Shown one piece after another: positions 1 through 10,442 of a DNA stretch of 29,160 nucleotides (position 1 is its first letter; each line of letters starts with the position of its first letter). The translations under genes were made by a program, and so were the position numbers. Origin of the DNA: Nemertoderma westbladi (taxonomy: Eukaryota; Xenacoelomorpha; Nemertodermatida; Nemertodermatidae); the NCBI GenBank assembly GCA_032718475.1, contig JAUCBJ010005338.1, positions 1-29,160 on the forward strand, in the 5' to 3' direction. The notes beneath the pieces were generated by a model, which made no database searches, was not told where the DNA came from, and worked only from the letters and a program-made list of their open reading frames with translations.

Positions 1-555
1 ATTTACCCGCACCGACCGCCCGAACCTAACAAACACACCCACCCCTACTTTTCCTACCTTATTCAGACTCCATGGCAAACATTCTCGGAGCAATCGTGCC
101 GTACCAGAAATTTGCAAAAACGTAAAGCAGGGACAGTTTTCGCCAAAACCTTTTTTACAAGAACCGTTTTTTTATAATCGTTTCCTATAAAATAATGCTA
201 AGTTTTTACATCCTAGAACATTCGATAACTATTGTAATTAATTAATAGGTTGGTTGCTTTTTTTACCATATATTATTAAATAAATGTGAGATAGTTAGTG
301 CAGTTAGTTTAATTATAATATCGTAAACATCACTGCACAAAAACGCGTTTTACACACCAGATCTTTAAAACATTACCTTTATTCGCATGCGAAAATAAGG
401 GTTATGCCAGAGCCAGCCTAGAGGCCAAGCAAGGTACCGGTAGCCGTAGCAATGCAAGAAGCTAGAAGCTTCCTATTGGGTGCTATTTTTAGATCCTTCC
501 CCCTTTTCTTACCCCCTCATCCGTGCCACCACTGATTCAGCCAAACAACCCAGGC
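1..555. other. Non-coding AT-rich DNA
   Basis: I see no convincing coding region, RNA gene or mobile element end here. The sequence is AT-rich with a short mixed-composition patch at about 400-555. No long open frame is present on either strand. Confidence 0.6.
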
Positions 556-830
556 AGCTCCGTAGCCCATCATTGTTCCAATTCTTCCGGTAGGCTATCA
601 TTACGGCTCTCCTAATTTGTTTCAAATTTGTTTCACTGGCATACTTAACATTGTTCCAATTTGTTGAGCTCCGTAGCCCATCATTGTTCCAATTCTCCGG
701 TAGACTATCATTACGGCCCTCCTAATTTGTTTCAAATTTGTTTCACTGGCATACATAGCATTGCAGGTAGGACACCATTACGGCTCCTAATGTTTCAATT
801 ATGTTCCAATTTGTTTCCTAACTGACTTTT
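556..830. repeat. 111-bp direct repeat, two full copies plus a partial third
   Basis: Two copies begin at 556 and 667. Each opens with AGCTCCGTAGCCCATCATTG and runs through CACTGGCATAC, differing by a few substitutions and one base of length. A shorter, diverged third copy follows at about 755-830 (ATTACGGCTCCTAATG). It is a local tandem duplication in non-coding DNA with no visible function. Confidence 0.75.
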
Positions 831-1552
831 TTGGTAGTCCCGCCTCTTAACTACTCACGAGATGATAAGACAGTACTTGAAAGTGCCGCTCATGTACACG
901 CTGCTTGTTTCCATTGGATTATTTAAATATTCTACAGTAGTATAAGCGTACCAGTCTACCGGTGAAGATGGTTCAAAGCTGAAAACTGCAATAATACTTG
1001 TCTTGGTCAAATGACAAGTGCAACCAATCATGGTAGACAATTTATTATCCTCCTTCCCTTGTCAAGGGGTTAACATATTAAATATATTCCTTGCCCTCTC
1101 GTGAACAAAGGCAATAAAAAGCATGGAGAATCGATAAGAACCATCGACCTTCCTTTGTAAACTATTTTTGAACTCTAAACTCTTATTAACACATTTTAGC
1201 GCGCGCAACGTATGAAGTGAAGATTAACTGTAAAGTGTTTCGGCGTCATCCCTCTATAATAGAGTATACAGGTATAGGATACATTACCCTGTTCAAGAAG
1301 TAACGATCATTTGATGTTGACCTTCGTGTGAGATCTAGTTTATTCATACAAATCTTACACGTAATTCAGTGTAACTTGAATTTTTGGCCTGACTCGCTTG
1401 GAATAACGTAAGCCTACTAGTGATAACCAGACGTAACTGAAAACGTCATCAGCGCTAATAGTTATTGGAGTAGCATTCCTATGCGTACGGTACGCATGTA
1501 GGACCTTCGCGTTAGCTTACGCGTAGCACCTATCGCGCAGTTCGCACTGCTA
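831..1552. other. Non-coding region with small GC-rich hairpins at its right end
   Basis: No supported gene. The open frame on the minus strand at 855-1040 (61 codons) has no recognisable motif and no splice context I trust. The right end holds a palindrome at 1481-1497 (ATGCGTAC-G-GTACGCAT) followed by CGCGT/ACGCG arms at about 1508-1523, immediately before the poly-C tract. Confidence 0.5.
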
Positions 1553-1581
1553 CCCCCCCCCCCCCCCCCCCCCCCCCCCCC
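1553..1581 (+). repeat. Poly-C tract (29 C)
   Basis: Uninterrupted run of 29 cytosines on the plus strand. Such runs are length-unstable and prone to assembly error, so the exact number should be treated as approximate. Two shorter runs in the same orientation lie at 10725-10744 and 14055-14074. Confidence 0.95.
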
Positions 1582-1678
1582 TGGTGACTGCGATTCACTA
1601 CGCGTCGCTTTCGAGCTGTTCAAGCTACACGCGGTCTCCAGCTCCGCAGTTTAGGCCTATCAGACGTAATGGCAGTCG

Positions 1679-1818
1679 ATTTTTTATGTCCTTTTATTTG
1701 ACTTTTTTTTGTCCTCCTTTTTTTTACGAATTGTGCATAATGACTTTTGTTGTCCCTTTAATGACTTTTGTTGTCCTTTTAATGACTTTTATTGTCGTTT
1801 TAATGACTTTTATGTATG
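1679..1818 (+). repeat. 21-bp T-rich tandem repeat (AATGACTTTTGTTGTCCTTT)
   Basis: Clear copies start at 1739, 1760, 1781 and 1802 with a 21-bp period. A looser lead-in at 1679-1738 contains GATTTTTTATGTCC and TTTGTCCTCC. The same T-rich GTCC-spaced pattern occurs in reverse orientation at 4494-4553. Overlapping open frames in this tract are by-products of the repeat. Confidence 0.8.
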
Positions 1819-1843
1819 TATTTCTTCAAACTGTCAGACTGCT

Positions 1844-1957
1844 GATTTCTGGACTGTCAGACAGTTGATTTCAACATGCCTATGCCAAAACATTCAAAAT
1901 TTGTTGATTTCTGGTCTGTCGGACAGTTGGTTTCACTATGCCTGTGCCAAAACATTC
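1844..1957. repeat. 62-bp direct repeat, two copies
   Basis: Copies at 1844-1895 and 1906-1957 run from GATTTCTGG through GCCAAAACATTC, with a few mismatches in the 52-bp core. An internal CTGTC...GACAG arrangement (CTGTCAGACAG) gives each copy a small inverted repeat. No coding signal. Confidence 0.75.
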
Positions 1958-2085
1958 CATGATTCCATGATTTATAGACTATGAGGTAGAATTCCATATG
2001 CGCCTTTGGTAAAAAAGACTCTAAATTTAATAGTTTGTGGTTGTTGTCGATAATCGATTACCACATGACGTAGCAAAACACTCAT

Positions 2086-2258
2086 TTTATAGCCAAAAAC
2101 AATTACCAATTGATGGAAAGGAGCAGGTTAAGGCCGGATTTTCTAACCAAAACAATAAACAGTCACTTTACCAAATGAAGGAAAGGAGCAGGTTACAGAG
2201 GCTAGCCTTTCTAACCAAAACAATAAACGGTCACTTTACCAAATCAGGGAAAGGAGCA
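2086..2258 (+). repeat. 68-bp satellite, left segment
   Basis: Monomers carry GGAGCAGGTTACAG and CCAAAACAATAAAC. Unit starts marked by GGAGCA are at 2120, 2185 and 2253; the first spacing is 65 bp because of a 3-bp deletion, the second is 68. The array stops abruptly after GGAGCA at 2253-2258, where a LINE has inserted, and resumes at 3540. Confidence 0.9.
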
Positions 2259-2348
2259 TAGATAGATTTATTTATACATTATGTAAAAACAATAACAAAT
2301 ACACCAAACAATGTACCGGTATAAAGGTATTGTCCAACATAACATATA

Positions 2349-2390
2349 GGATTACCCCTAAAGCTTTGCAGCTTATTTCCAAGGGGGTCC
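2349..2390 (-). other. LINE 3'-UTR hairpin
   Basis: Reading the minus strand, GGACCCCC opens and GGGGTAATCC closes a 42-nt imperfect stem-loop with inner arms AAGCT/AGCTT around GCAA. It sits about 90 nt before the 3' tail of the LINE. A same-length, same-plan hairpin occurs at 10443-10484 on the plus strand. By analogy with other LINEs it may be the structure recognised by the element's own reverse transcriptase, which is inference. Confidence 0.7.
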
Positions 2391-2581
2391 TTTATGTTAC
2401 TTGGTTACAAATACAATATTACACTACGCTAACCTAAAACCAATATAAAACGTAATTACACTATGTACATGTACAACTTTACCGAGAGCGTGACAATGCC
2501 CGACTCAACGATAAAGATGTAATGTACAGAACAATTTATTATAAAACGTAATTACAATATAAATAGTAAATAATTAATAAA

Positions 2582-3538
2582 CTAATAACTTACTGTAGGA
2601 CTATTGTACCTATTTTTACATTGCACACGGAGGTGAGATTTAACAGCAGATTTAAAAGAATGTTGATTATTTAGGTTTTTAATTTCATTAGGCAGAGCGT
2701 TCCAATTTTTAATGCCGTTAAAAAAGAAAGTATCAGATTCGAAGGATTTACAATTCGGGAGGTAGAAGTTTGAAGCACTAGCTCTGGTACTGTAAGAGTG
2801 TGTATCGCGTACTCTGTTGAATTTTTGTTTTAGGTAATTGGGACATTTACCATTATACACTTTATGCACATGGTTAAGGCGTAGCTGCTTAACTCTACTA
2901 TCTAAGTTAAGTAGTCCAGATTCAGAAAAGTCATCTGGAGTTAGGTGGTGCCTAGGTTTGTAGTCTTTAATAAATCGTACTACTTTATTCTGAGCTACTT
3001 GTAATTTACATTTAAGCTGTTTGTTTAAGCCTTCATACCAAGAAGTGCACGCATAGTCCATGTGACACTGTATTAAAGAAGAGCAAAGTAACTTGCGGGA
3101 GTCGGTATTTAAACTATTTTTATTTCTGTATAGAAACCTAAGCCTACTGTTAACTTTCGAGAAAATATTTTTCACTGTACTTTCTCCTGATAAGCAGTTA
3201 TCCAATGTGGCGCCTAAATATTTAACTTCCTTTTTATTTTCAATCTTATGTCCATTACTAGTGACTTCAAACTTAGTTACCTTCTTTAACTTTCTTTTGG
3301 AACCAAACAAAATACTTTCAGTTTTACCGTAGTGAATGGATAGCTTATTATCAACCAACCACTCATTACAGGATTCTAGAACTGCACTTAACTTTTGGGA
3401 AATATGGATAGGATCTTTATGAGAGAAAATAAGAGCACTGTCGTCGGCATATAAAATGAGTTTAAAATCGGGATCTATACTACTTATCATATCATTTACA
3501 TAGCATACAAAAAGCAGAGGACCTAATATACTACCTTG
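2582..3538 (-). CDS. LINE reverse transcriptase, C-terminal fragment
   Basis: The open frame enters directly from the 5' truncation point with QGSILGPLLF, the conserved reverse transcriptase block just before the catalytic loop. YADD, the second catalytic aspartate pair, follows about 30 residues in. Then come LSIHYGKTESILFG and VKYLGATLD, typical thumb-proximal blocks of LINE reverse transcriptases, and a C-terminal region with AQNKVVRFI and WNALPNEIKN, common in the CR1/L2/Jockey group. The palm block with the first catalytic aspartate, and any endonuclease, are missing. There are no internal stops or frameshifts over 319 codons, so the copy looks young, but it cannot make an active enzyme. 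The first methionine, at 3490, is internal to the protein and not a true start. Confidence 0.9.
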   Translation of the reverse strand, partial: QGSILGPLLFVCYVNDMISSIDPDFKLILYADDSALIFSHKDPIHISQKLSAVLESCNEWLVDNKLSIHYGKTESILFGSKRKLKKVTKFEVTSNGHKIENKKEVKYLGATLDNCLSGESTVKNIFSKVNSRLRFLYRNKNSLNTDSRKLLCSSLIQCHMDYACTSWYEGLNKQLKCKLQVAQNKVVRFIKDYKPRHHLTPDDFSESGLLNLDSRVKQLRLNHVHKVYNGKCPNYLKQKFNRVRDTHSYSTRASASNFYLPNCKSFESDTFFFNGIKNWNALPNEIKNLNNQHSFKSAVKSHLRVQCKNRYNSPTVSY

Positions 3539-3539
3539 C

Positions 3540-4258
3540 GGAGCAGGTTACAGAGGCGGGATTTTCTAACTAAAACAATAAAGAATCACTTTACCAAATG
3601 AAGGAAAGGAGCAGGTTACATAGATGGTCTTTTCTAACCAAAACAATAAACGATAACATTACCAATTGAGAGAAAGGAGCAGGTTACAGAGGCGGGATTT
3701 CCTAACCAAAACAATAAACGATCACTTAACTAATTGAGGGAAAGGAGCAGGATACAGAGGCGGGATTTTCTAACCATAACAATAAACAGTCACTTTACCA
3801 AATGAAGGAAAGGAGCAGGTTACAGAGGCTAGCCTTTCTAACCAAAACAATAAACGGTCACTTTACCAAATCAGGGAAAGGAGCAGGTTACAGAGGCGGG
3901 ATTTTCTAACCAAAACAATAAACAATCACTTTACCAAATGAAGGAAAGGAGCAGGTTACATAGATGGTCTTTTCTAACCAAAACAATAGACGATAACATT
4001 ACCATTTGAGAGAAAGGAGCAGGTTACAGAGGCGGGATTTCCTAACCAAAACAATAAACGATCACTTACCTAATTGAGGAAAAGGAGCAGGTTACAGAGG
4101 CGGGATTTTCTAACCAAAACAATAAACGATCATTTAACTAATTGAGGGAAAGGAGCAGGTTACAGAGGCGGGATTTCCTAACCAAAACAATAAACGATCA
4201 CTTAACTAATTGAGGGAAAGGAGCAGGTTACAGAGGCGGGATTTTCTAACCAAAACAA
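3540..4258 (+). repeat. 68-bp satellite, right segment
   Basis: GGAGCA-marked monomers start at 3540, 3608, 3676, 3744, 3812, 3880, 3948, 4016, 4084, 4152 and 4220, exactly 68 bp apart. Variant monomers (GCTAGCC at 2185 and 3812; ATAGATGGTC at 3608 and 3948) recur every five units once the LINE is ignored, giving a short 340-bp higher-order repeat. The array ends at CCAAAACAA before an ACCGGT/TAGGCCTA-rich stretch. Confidence 0.9.
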
Positions 4259-4773
4259 CCGGTCAACCGGTAGGCCTACCGTTACCGTATTTAAATGGTA
4301 GGCTACACAGTAGGCCTACACCAGTACCGGTGCCGGTACCGGTACTAAAATACAGAAATACCTGCTTTATACCTACATCTGTCTGTACATACAATACAGC
4401 AAAATAGTGCTATATATACTAATACCGGTACTGATAGCCTGAGAGAACAGCAGTAGAGAAACCGGTAGCATGGAACCTAACATTAGATTTTTGGAGGACA
4501 TAAAAAATCAAAAGAAAAGGACAAAAAAAGGATTTAAACGGACAATAAAAATTATTGCGATAATTAATTAGATATGTACTTGGTTCTTAATTATTGTTCT
4601 TCAATGGTTCTTTATCGTTGTTATATTATCCCAATTAACCATAAATTAAATTTCAAGTGCAATAATTTTATTGTTATACAGTGTATGAGGAAAAATAAAA
4701 TTATTATCAGTTATCAAATCACATTCTATGTAATTCAATTGCAATTCGTCTGAAAAATCTCCCAATGTGGTGT
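4259..4773. other. Non-coding region rich in ACCGGT and TAGGCCTA palindromes
   Basis: 4258-4345 is packed with overlapping ACCGGT and AGGCCTA motifs. 4494-4553 holds the reverse-oriented copy of the 21-bp GTCC repeat (GGACATAAAAAATC at its left edge). From 4554 to 4773 the DNA is AT-rich and I see nothing coding. Confidence 0.6.
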
Positions 4774-7700
4774 AGTTCCCATTGGTTGTACTCGTAAATC
4801 TTATAGGATACCCATAGGTGGATACAAAATTATAAAAATAAGAGTTCCCATTGGTTGTACTCGTAAATCTTATAGGATACCCATAGGTGGACACAAAATC
4901 TTATAGGATACCCATAGGTGGACACAAAATCTTATAGGATACCCATAGGTGGACACAAAATCTTATAGGATACCCATAGCTGGGCACAAAATCTTATAGG
5001 ATACCCATAGGTGGACACAAAATCTTATAGGATACCCATAGGTGGACACAAAATCTTATAGGATACCCATAGGTGGACACAAAATCTTATAGGATACCCA
5101 TAGGTGGACACAAAATCTTATAGGATACCCATAGGTGGACACAAAATCTTATAGGATACCCATAGGTGGACACAAAATCTTATAGGATACCCATAGGTGG
5201 ACACAAAATCTTATAGGATACCCATAGGTGGACACAAAATCTTATAGGATACCCAGAGGTGGACACAAAATCGTATAGGATACCCATAGGTGGACACAAA
5301 ATCTTATAGGATACCCATAGGTGGACACAAAATCTTATAGGATACCCATAGGTGGATACAAAATCTTATAGGATACTCATAGGTGGACACAAAATCTTAT
5401 AGGATACCCATAGGTGGACACAAAATCTTATAGGATACCCATAGGTGGACACAAAATCTTATAGGATACCCATAGGTGGACACAAAATCTTATAGGATAC
5501 CCAGAGGTGGACACAAAATCGTATAGGATACCCATAGGTGGACACGAAATCTTGTAGGATACCCATAGGTGGACACAAAATCTTATAGGATACCCATAGG
5601 TGGACACAAAATCTTATAGGATACCCAACCCAGCTACCCATAGGTGGACACAAAATCCTATAGGTTACCCAACCCAGCTACCCATAGGTGGACACAAAAT
5701 CGTATAGGTTACCCAACCCAGCTACCCATAGGTGGACACAAAATCTTATAGGATACCCATAGGTGAACACAAAATCTTATAGGATACCCATAGGTGGACA
5801 CAAAATCTTATAGGATACCCATATGTGGACACAAAATCTTATAGGATACCCATAGGTGGACACAAAATCTTATAGGATACCCATAGATGGACACAAAATC
5901 TTATAGGATACCCATAGGTGGACACAAAATCTCATACTGTAGGATACCCATATGTGGACACAAAATCTTATAGGATACCCATAGGTGGACACAAAATCTT
6001 ATAGGATACCCATAGGTGGACACAAAATCTTATAGGATACCCAACCCAGCTACCCATAGGTGGACACAAAATCGTATAGGTTACCCAACCCAGCTACCCA
6101 TAGGTGAACACAAAATCTTATAGGATACCCATAGGTGGACACAAAATCTTATAGGATACCCATAGGTTGACACAAAATCTTATAGGATACCCATATGTGG
6201 ACACAAAATCTTATAGGATACCCATAGGTGGACACAAAATCTTATAGGATACCCATAGGTGGACACAAAATATTATAGGATACCCATAGGTGGACACAAA
6301 ATCTTATAGGATACCCATAGGTGGACACAAAATCTCATACTGTAGGATACCCATATGTGGACACAAAATCTTATAGGATACCAATAGGTGGACACAAAAT
6401 CTTATAGGATACCCAACACAGCTACCCATAGGTGGACACAAAATCTTATAGGATACCCATAGGTGGACACAAAATCTTATAGGATACCCATAGGTGGACA
6501 CAAAATCTTATACTGTAGGATACCCATAGGTGGACACAAAATCTTATAGGATACCCATAGGTGGACACAAAATCTTATAGGATACCCATATGTGGACACA
6601 AAATCTTATAGGATACCCATAGGTGGACACAAAATCTTATAGGATACCCATATGTGGACACAAAATCTTATAGGATACCCATAGGTTGACACAAAATCTT
6701 ATAGGATACCCATATGTGGACACAAAATCTTATAGGATGCCCATAGGTGGACACAAAATCTTATAGGATACCCATATGTGGACACAAAATCTTATAGGAT
6801 ACCCATAGGTGGACACAAAATCTTATAGGATACCCATAGGTGGACACAAAATCTTATAGGATACCCATAGGTGGACACAAAATCTTATAGGATACCCATA
6901 GGTGGACACAAAATCTCATACTGTAGGATACTCATATGTGGACACAAAATCTTATAGGATACCAATAGGTGGACACAAAATCTTATAGGATACCCAACAC
7001 AGCTACCCATAGGTGGACACAAAATCTTATAGGATACCCATAGGTGGACACAAAATCTTATAGGATACCCATAGGTGGACACAAAATCTTATACTGTAGG
7101 ATACCCATAGGTGGACACAAAATCTTATAGGATACCCATAGGTGGACACAAAATCTTATAGGATACCCATAGGGGACACAAAATCTTATAGGATACCCAT
7201 AGGTGGACACAAAATCTTATAGGATACCCAACACAGCTACCCATAGGTGGACACAAAATCTTATAGGTTACCCAACCCAGCTACCCATAGGTGGACAGAA
7301 AATCTTATAGGTTACCCAACCCAGTTACCCATAGCTGGACACCAAATCGTATAGGATACCCATAGGTGGACACAAAGTCTTATAGGATAGCCATAGGTGG
7401 ACACAAAATCTTATAGGATACCCATAGGTGGACACAAAATCTTATAGGATACCCAACCCAGCTACCCATAGGTGGACACGAAATCTTATAGGATACCCAA
7501 CCCAGCTACCCATAGGTGGACACAAAATCTTATAGGTTACCCAACCCAGCTACCCATAGGTGGACACAAAATCTTATAGGATACCCATAGGTGGACACAA
7601 AATCTTATACTGTAGGATACCCATAGGTTGACACAAAATCTTATAGGATACCCATAGGTGAACACAAAATCTTATAGGATACCCATAGGTGGACACAAAA

Positions 7701-8936
7701 TCTTATAGGATACCCATAGGTGGACACAAAATCTTATAGGATACTCATAGGTGGACACAAAATCTTATAGGATACCCATAGGTGGACACAAAATCTTATA
7801 GGATACCCATAGGTGGACACAAAATCTTATAGGATACCCATAGGTGAACACAAAATCTTATAGGATACCCATAGGTGGACACAAAATCTTATAGGATCAC
7901 CATAGGTGGACACAAAATCTTATAGGATACCCATAGGTGGACACAAAATCTTATAGGATCACCATAGGTGAACACAAAATCTTATAGGATACCCATAGGT
8001 GGACACAAAATCTTATAGGATACCCATAGGTGGACACAAAATCTTATAGGATCACCATAGGTGAACACAAAATCTTATAGGATACCCATAGGTGGACACA
8101 AAATCTTATAGGATCACCATAGGTGAACACAAAATCTTATAGGATACCCATAGGTGGACACAAAATCTTATAGGATCACCATAGCTGGACACAAAATCTT
8201 ACAGGTTACCCAACCCAGCTACCCATAGGTGGACAGAAAATCTTATAGGTTATCCAACCCAGCTACCCATAGATGGACACAAAATCGTATAGGATACCCA
8301 TAGATGGACACAAAATCGTATAGGATACCCATAGCTGGACACAAAATCTTATAGGATACCCATAGATGGACACAAAATCTTATAGGATACCCATAGGTGG
8401 ACACAAAATCTTATAGGATACCCAACACAGCTACCCATAGGTGGACAGAAAATCTTATAGGTTATCCAACCCAGCTACCCATAGATGGACACAAAATCGT
8501 ATAGGATACCCATAGCTGGACACAAAATCTTATAGGATACCCATAGATGGACACAAAATCTTATAGGATACCCAACCCAGCCACCCATAGGTGGACACAA
8601 AATCTTATAGGTTACCCAACCCAGCCACCCATAGGTGGACACAAAATCTTATAGGATACCCAACCCAGCTACCCATAGATGGACACAAAATCTTATAGGA
8701 TACCCAACCCAGCTACCCATAGGTGGACACAAAATCTTATAGGTTACCCAACCCTGCTACCCATAGGTGGACACAAAATCTTATAGGTTACCCAACCCAG
8801 CTACCCATAGGTGGACACAAAATCTTATAGGATACCCATAGGTGAACACAAAATCTTATACTGTAGGATACCCATAGATGGACACAAAATCGTATAGGAT
8901 ACCCATAGATGGACACAAAATCTTATAGTATACCCA
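4774..8936 (+). repeat. 31-bp minisatellite array, about 4.2 kb
   Basis: The unit reads CCCATAGGTGGACACAAAAT plus CTTATAGGATA, 31 bp, roughly 120-130 copies. Two recurrent longer variants exist: a 44-bp form with a 13-bp insertion giving CCCAACCCAGCTACCC, and a 36-bp form with five extra bases (CTTATACTGTAGGATA). The left edge is a 69-bp duplication (AGTTCCCATTGGTTGTACTC at 4774 and 4843) that grades into the array. Blocks are duplicated within it, for example 6304-6501 and 6885-7082, 581 bp apart. Open frames here cycle through all phases because 31 is not divisible by three, and I do not call them genes. Confidence 0.95.
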
Positions 8937-8937
8937 T

Positions 8938-9572
8938 GGACGACTGGCATGTGGACGACTTCTGTTACCTGGGGTCATGGATCCGGAAGTCAGAATACGT
9001 GAGGGAAAGGCATGGGCAGCCTTGAATAGGCTTTCCAGGATTTGGAAGTCACCGAGAATTAATCGGAAACTTAAGGTCCGATTATTTAGAGCAGCAGTAG
9101 TTCCAGTACTCTTCTATGGGAAACTTAAGGTCCGATTATTTAGAGCAGCAGTAGTTCCAGTACTCTTCTATGGGAGTCCATGCTGGGCTCCAACCGCTGA
9201 GGACACCAAATCTCTGGATGGCACATTCACAAGAATGCTACGCGGGTTCATTGTGTCAAGCACAATGCACACATCTCCAACCAGACACTATATAACATTG
9301 GAGGTGTCTCATTGGTTCCCCCAAGCTTGACACTAGAACAAAATCGCCTCCGCTTTGCAGGACATTGCTTTCGCCATGAGGACCAGCCAGTGCATAATCT
9401 TGTACTTTGACAGCCTCATGGAGTGAATAAGCATGGTGGACTGCCCATGACTTTCTTGAGACGCACCTTAAAGGACACTGGCCTTGAAGATGCGGATGAT
9501 CTAGCAAATGTCATGGGTGATAGGGAGTTGTGGCGGCGCAATTTTGTCGACAAGCCGGCACATCATTCTTAA
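8938..9572 (+). pseudogene. RTE-like LINE, decayed C-terminal end of ORF2
   Basis: Read across frames, the strand encodes VDDFCYLGSWI, then KAWAALNRLSRIWKSPRINR, KLKVRLFRAAVVPVLFYG, DGTFTRMLRGF, ISNQTLYNIGGVS, RLRFAGHCFRHEDQPVHNLV and DADDLANVMGDRELWRRNFVD. This order of blocks after the reverse transcriptase palm is typical of RTE-clade LINEs. The reading frame is lost at about 8985-9000 and again at about 9265, and a stop (TGA, where Trp is expected) follows HNLVL. Translation would end at TAA 9570-9572. The 5' part, including the catalytic domains, is absent: the 31-bp array begins right at the break. The copy is dead and older than the LINE at 2259-3539. Confidence 0.85.
9067..9174 (+). 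repeat. Exact 54-bp tandem duplication inside the RTE-like remnant
   Basis: 9067-9120 is repeated without change at 9121-9174. At 54 bp it keeps the frame and doubles an 18-residue block (KLKVRLFRAAVVPVLFYG). Identity between the copies, against a decayed background, implies a recent local duplication. Confidence 0.9.
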
Positions 9573-9830
9573 ATAATGCAGCTGTTATGCAGCATGCCGA
9601 TCCTAGTAGTAGTATGCAAAACATAAAGCATTGCATAACTTTAGAACTGAGTACAGGAGTAAAATATGGCTGTATGTAATACACCCAGATACCTAAACTA
9701 ATCTGCTAATGGAAATAAAGTTTAATTTAATTATTAAAATAGGCCTAATATAAACCCTCACATCAACTCTCACATCTAATAAAAGGCATTGTCCGGAATT
9801 ATATACATGTCCGGTATTTTACCAGGTAGT
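9573..9830. other. RTE-like 3' flank and non-coding DNA
   Basis: Follows the stop of the RTE-like remnant. AATAAAG at about 9714 may be the end of its 3' UTR. An isolated TTGTCCGGAATT at 9789-9800 matches the arms of the adjacent inverted repeat. Nothing coding seen. Confidence 0.5.
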
Positions 9831-10020
9831 CAAATTCCGGACAGTCAATTTATAAAATGAAAACCACCCAGTTACAAGTAAACAGTTGAACTGAGTGGTA
9901 ACAATTTGGTTTTATAGTGAACTACAATAGCATCTTGTACAGATGCAAACATAATATCACGAATTAAAGCAATTTAAAGTGTCCCAAATTAAAAAAAAAT
10001 GAAATTTTGTCCGGAATTTG
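9831..10020. mobile_element. Small foldback or MITE-like element
   Basis: Perfect 13-bp inverted arms: CAAATTCCGGACA at 9831-9843 and TGTCCGGAATTTG at 10008-10020, spanning 190 bp. The interior has two further hairpins (arms about 9863-9898, and GCATCT/AGATGC at 9931-9947) and no coding frame. No clear target-site duplication was found, so this could be a non-autonomous transposon relic or a chance inverted repeat. Confidence 0.45.
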
Positions 10021-10439
10021 AATAGTCAACCCTATTACCGGTAGGCCTACTGTATTATTATTATAGGCCTACTGTATTGTTTAAGGCAGAGTAAGTGCAG
10101 TAGGCCTAAGTGCAGAGTAAGTACTGTACGCACGACTATGATAGCAGTGCAGTACAATATAGGCCTACCTACTGTATGTAAAGAACTTCTACAATACCAC
10201 AAATGTAATATTGTATATAATACCACCAATTTAACAACTTTCAAAATGGCTGTAATCGCGAAACCTCAGACATCTAATGGGTAGTTTTTATATATCGATA
10301 ATTATAAATACAGTTTCTAGTTAGTAATTTAATTTTAGTATTATTTACTACATAATGTAACTTAGGTGGGTAACTATAGTATATTGTATATGCAACATGT
10401 TCTACTGTATTAGTCTGTGAATTGTAGGTACAGTACAAT
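10021..10439. other. Non-coding AT-rich DNA with TAGGCCTA clusters
   Basis: TAGGCCTAC/GTAGGCCTA recurs several times between 10035 and 10170, alternating with ACTGTATT and AGAGTAAGT. The open frame on the minus strand at 10047-10244 has low-complexity content and no recognisable domain, so it is not called. Confidence 0.55.
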
Positions 10440-10442
10440 AAA

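Larger units (their letters stand above)
2259..3539 (-). mobile_element. 5'-truncated CR1/L2-like LINE inserted in the 68-bp satellite
   Basis: On the minus strand the insert runs from a truncated reverse transcriptase at 3539 to a 3' tail at 2259 ending AATAAATCTATCTA. GGAGCA occurs on both sides (2253-2258 and 3540-3545) and may be a 6-bp target-site duplication or microhomology. Truncation at the 5' end with an intact 3' end is the usual outcome of target-primed reverse transcription. Removing the insert restores satellite phase and monomer order. Assignment to the CR1/L2/Jockey side of the LINE tree rests on the reverse transcriptase motifs and the 3' hairpin; I could not test it by phylogeny. 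Confidence 0.85.

Noticed and set aside
855-1040. 61-codon minus-strand frame
   Set aside because: The composition looks less biased than its surroundings, but there is no motif, splice context or repeat support for a gene.
4646-7082. Several open frames on the minus strand reading GYPIRF/CVHLWVSYKILCPPMG
   Set aside because: They are translations of the 31-bp minisatellite in all three phases. The peptide recurs because the DNA unit does.
4774-8936. Possible CRISPR array (regular repeats)
   Set aside because: Units are contiguous without unique spacers, and the setting is eukaryotic.
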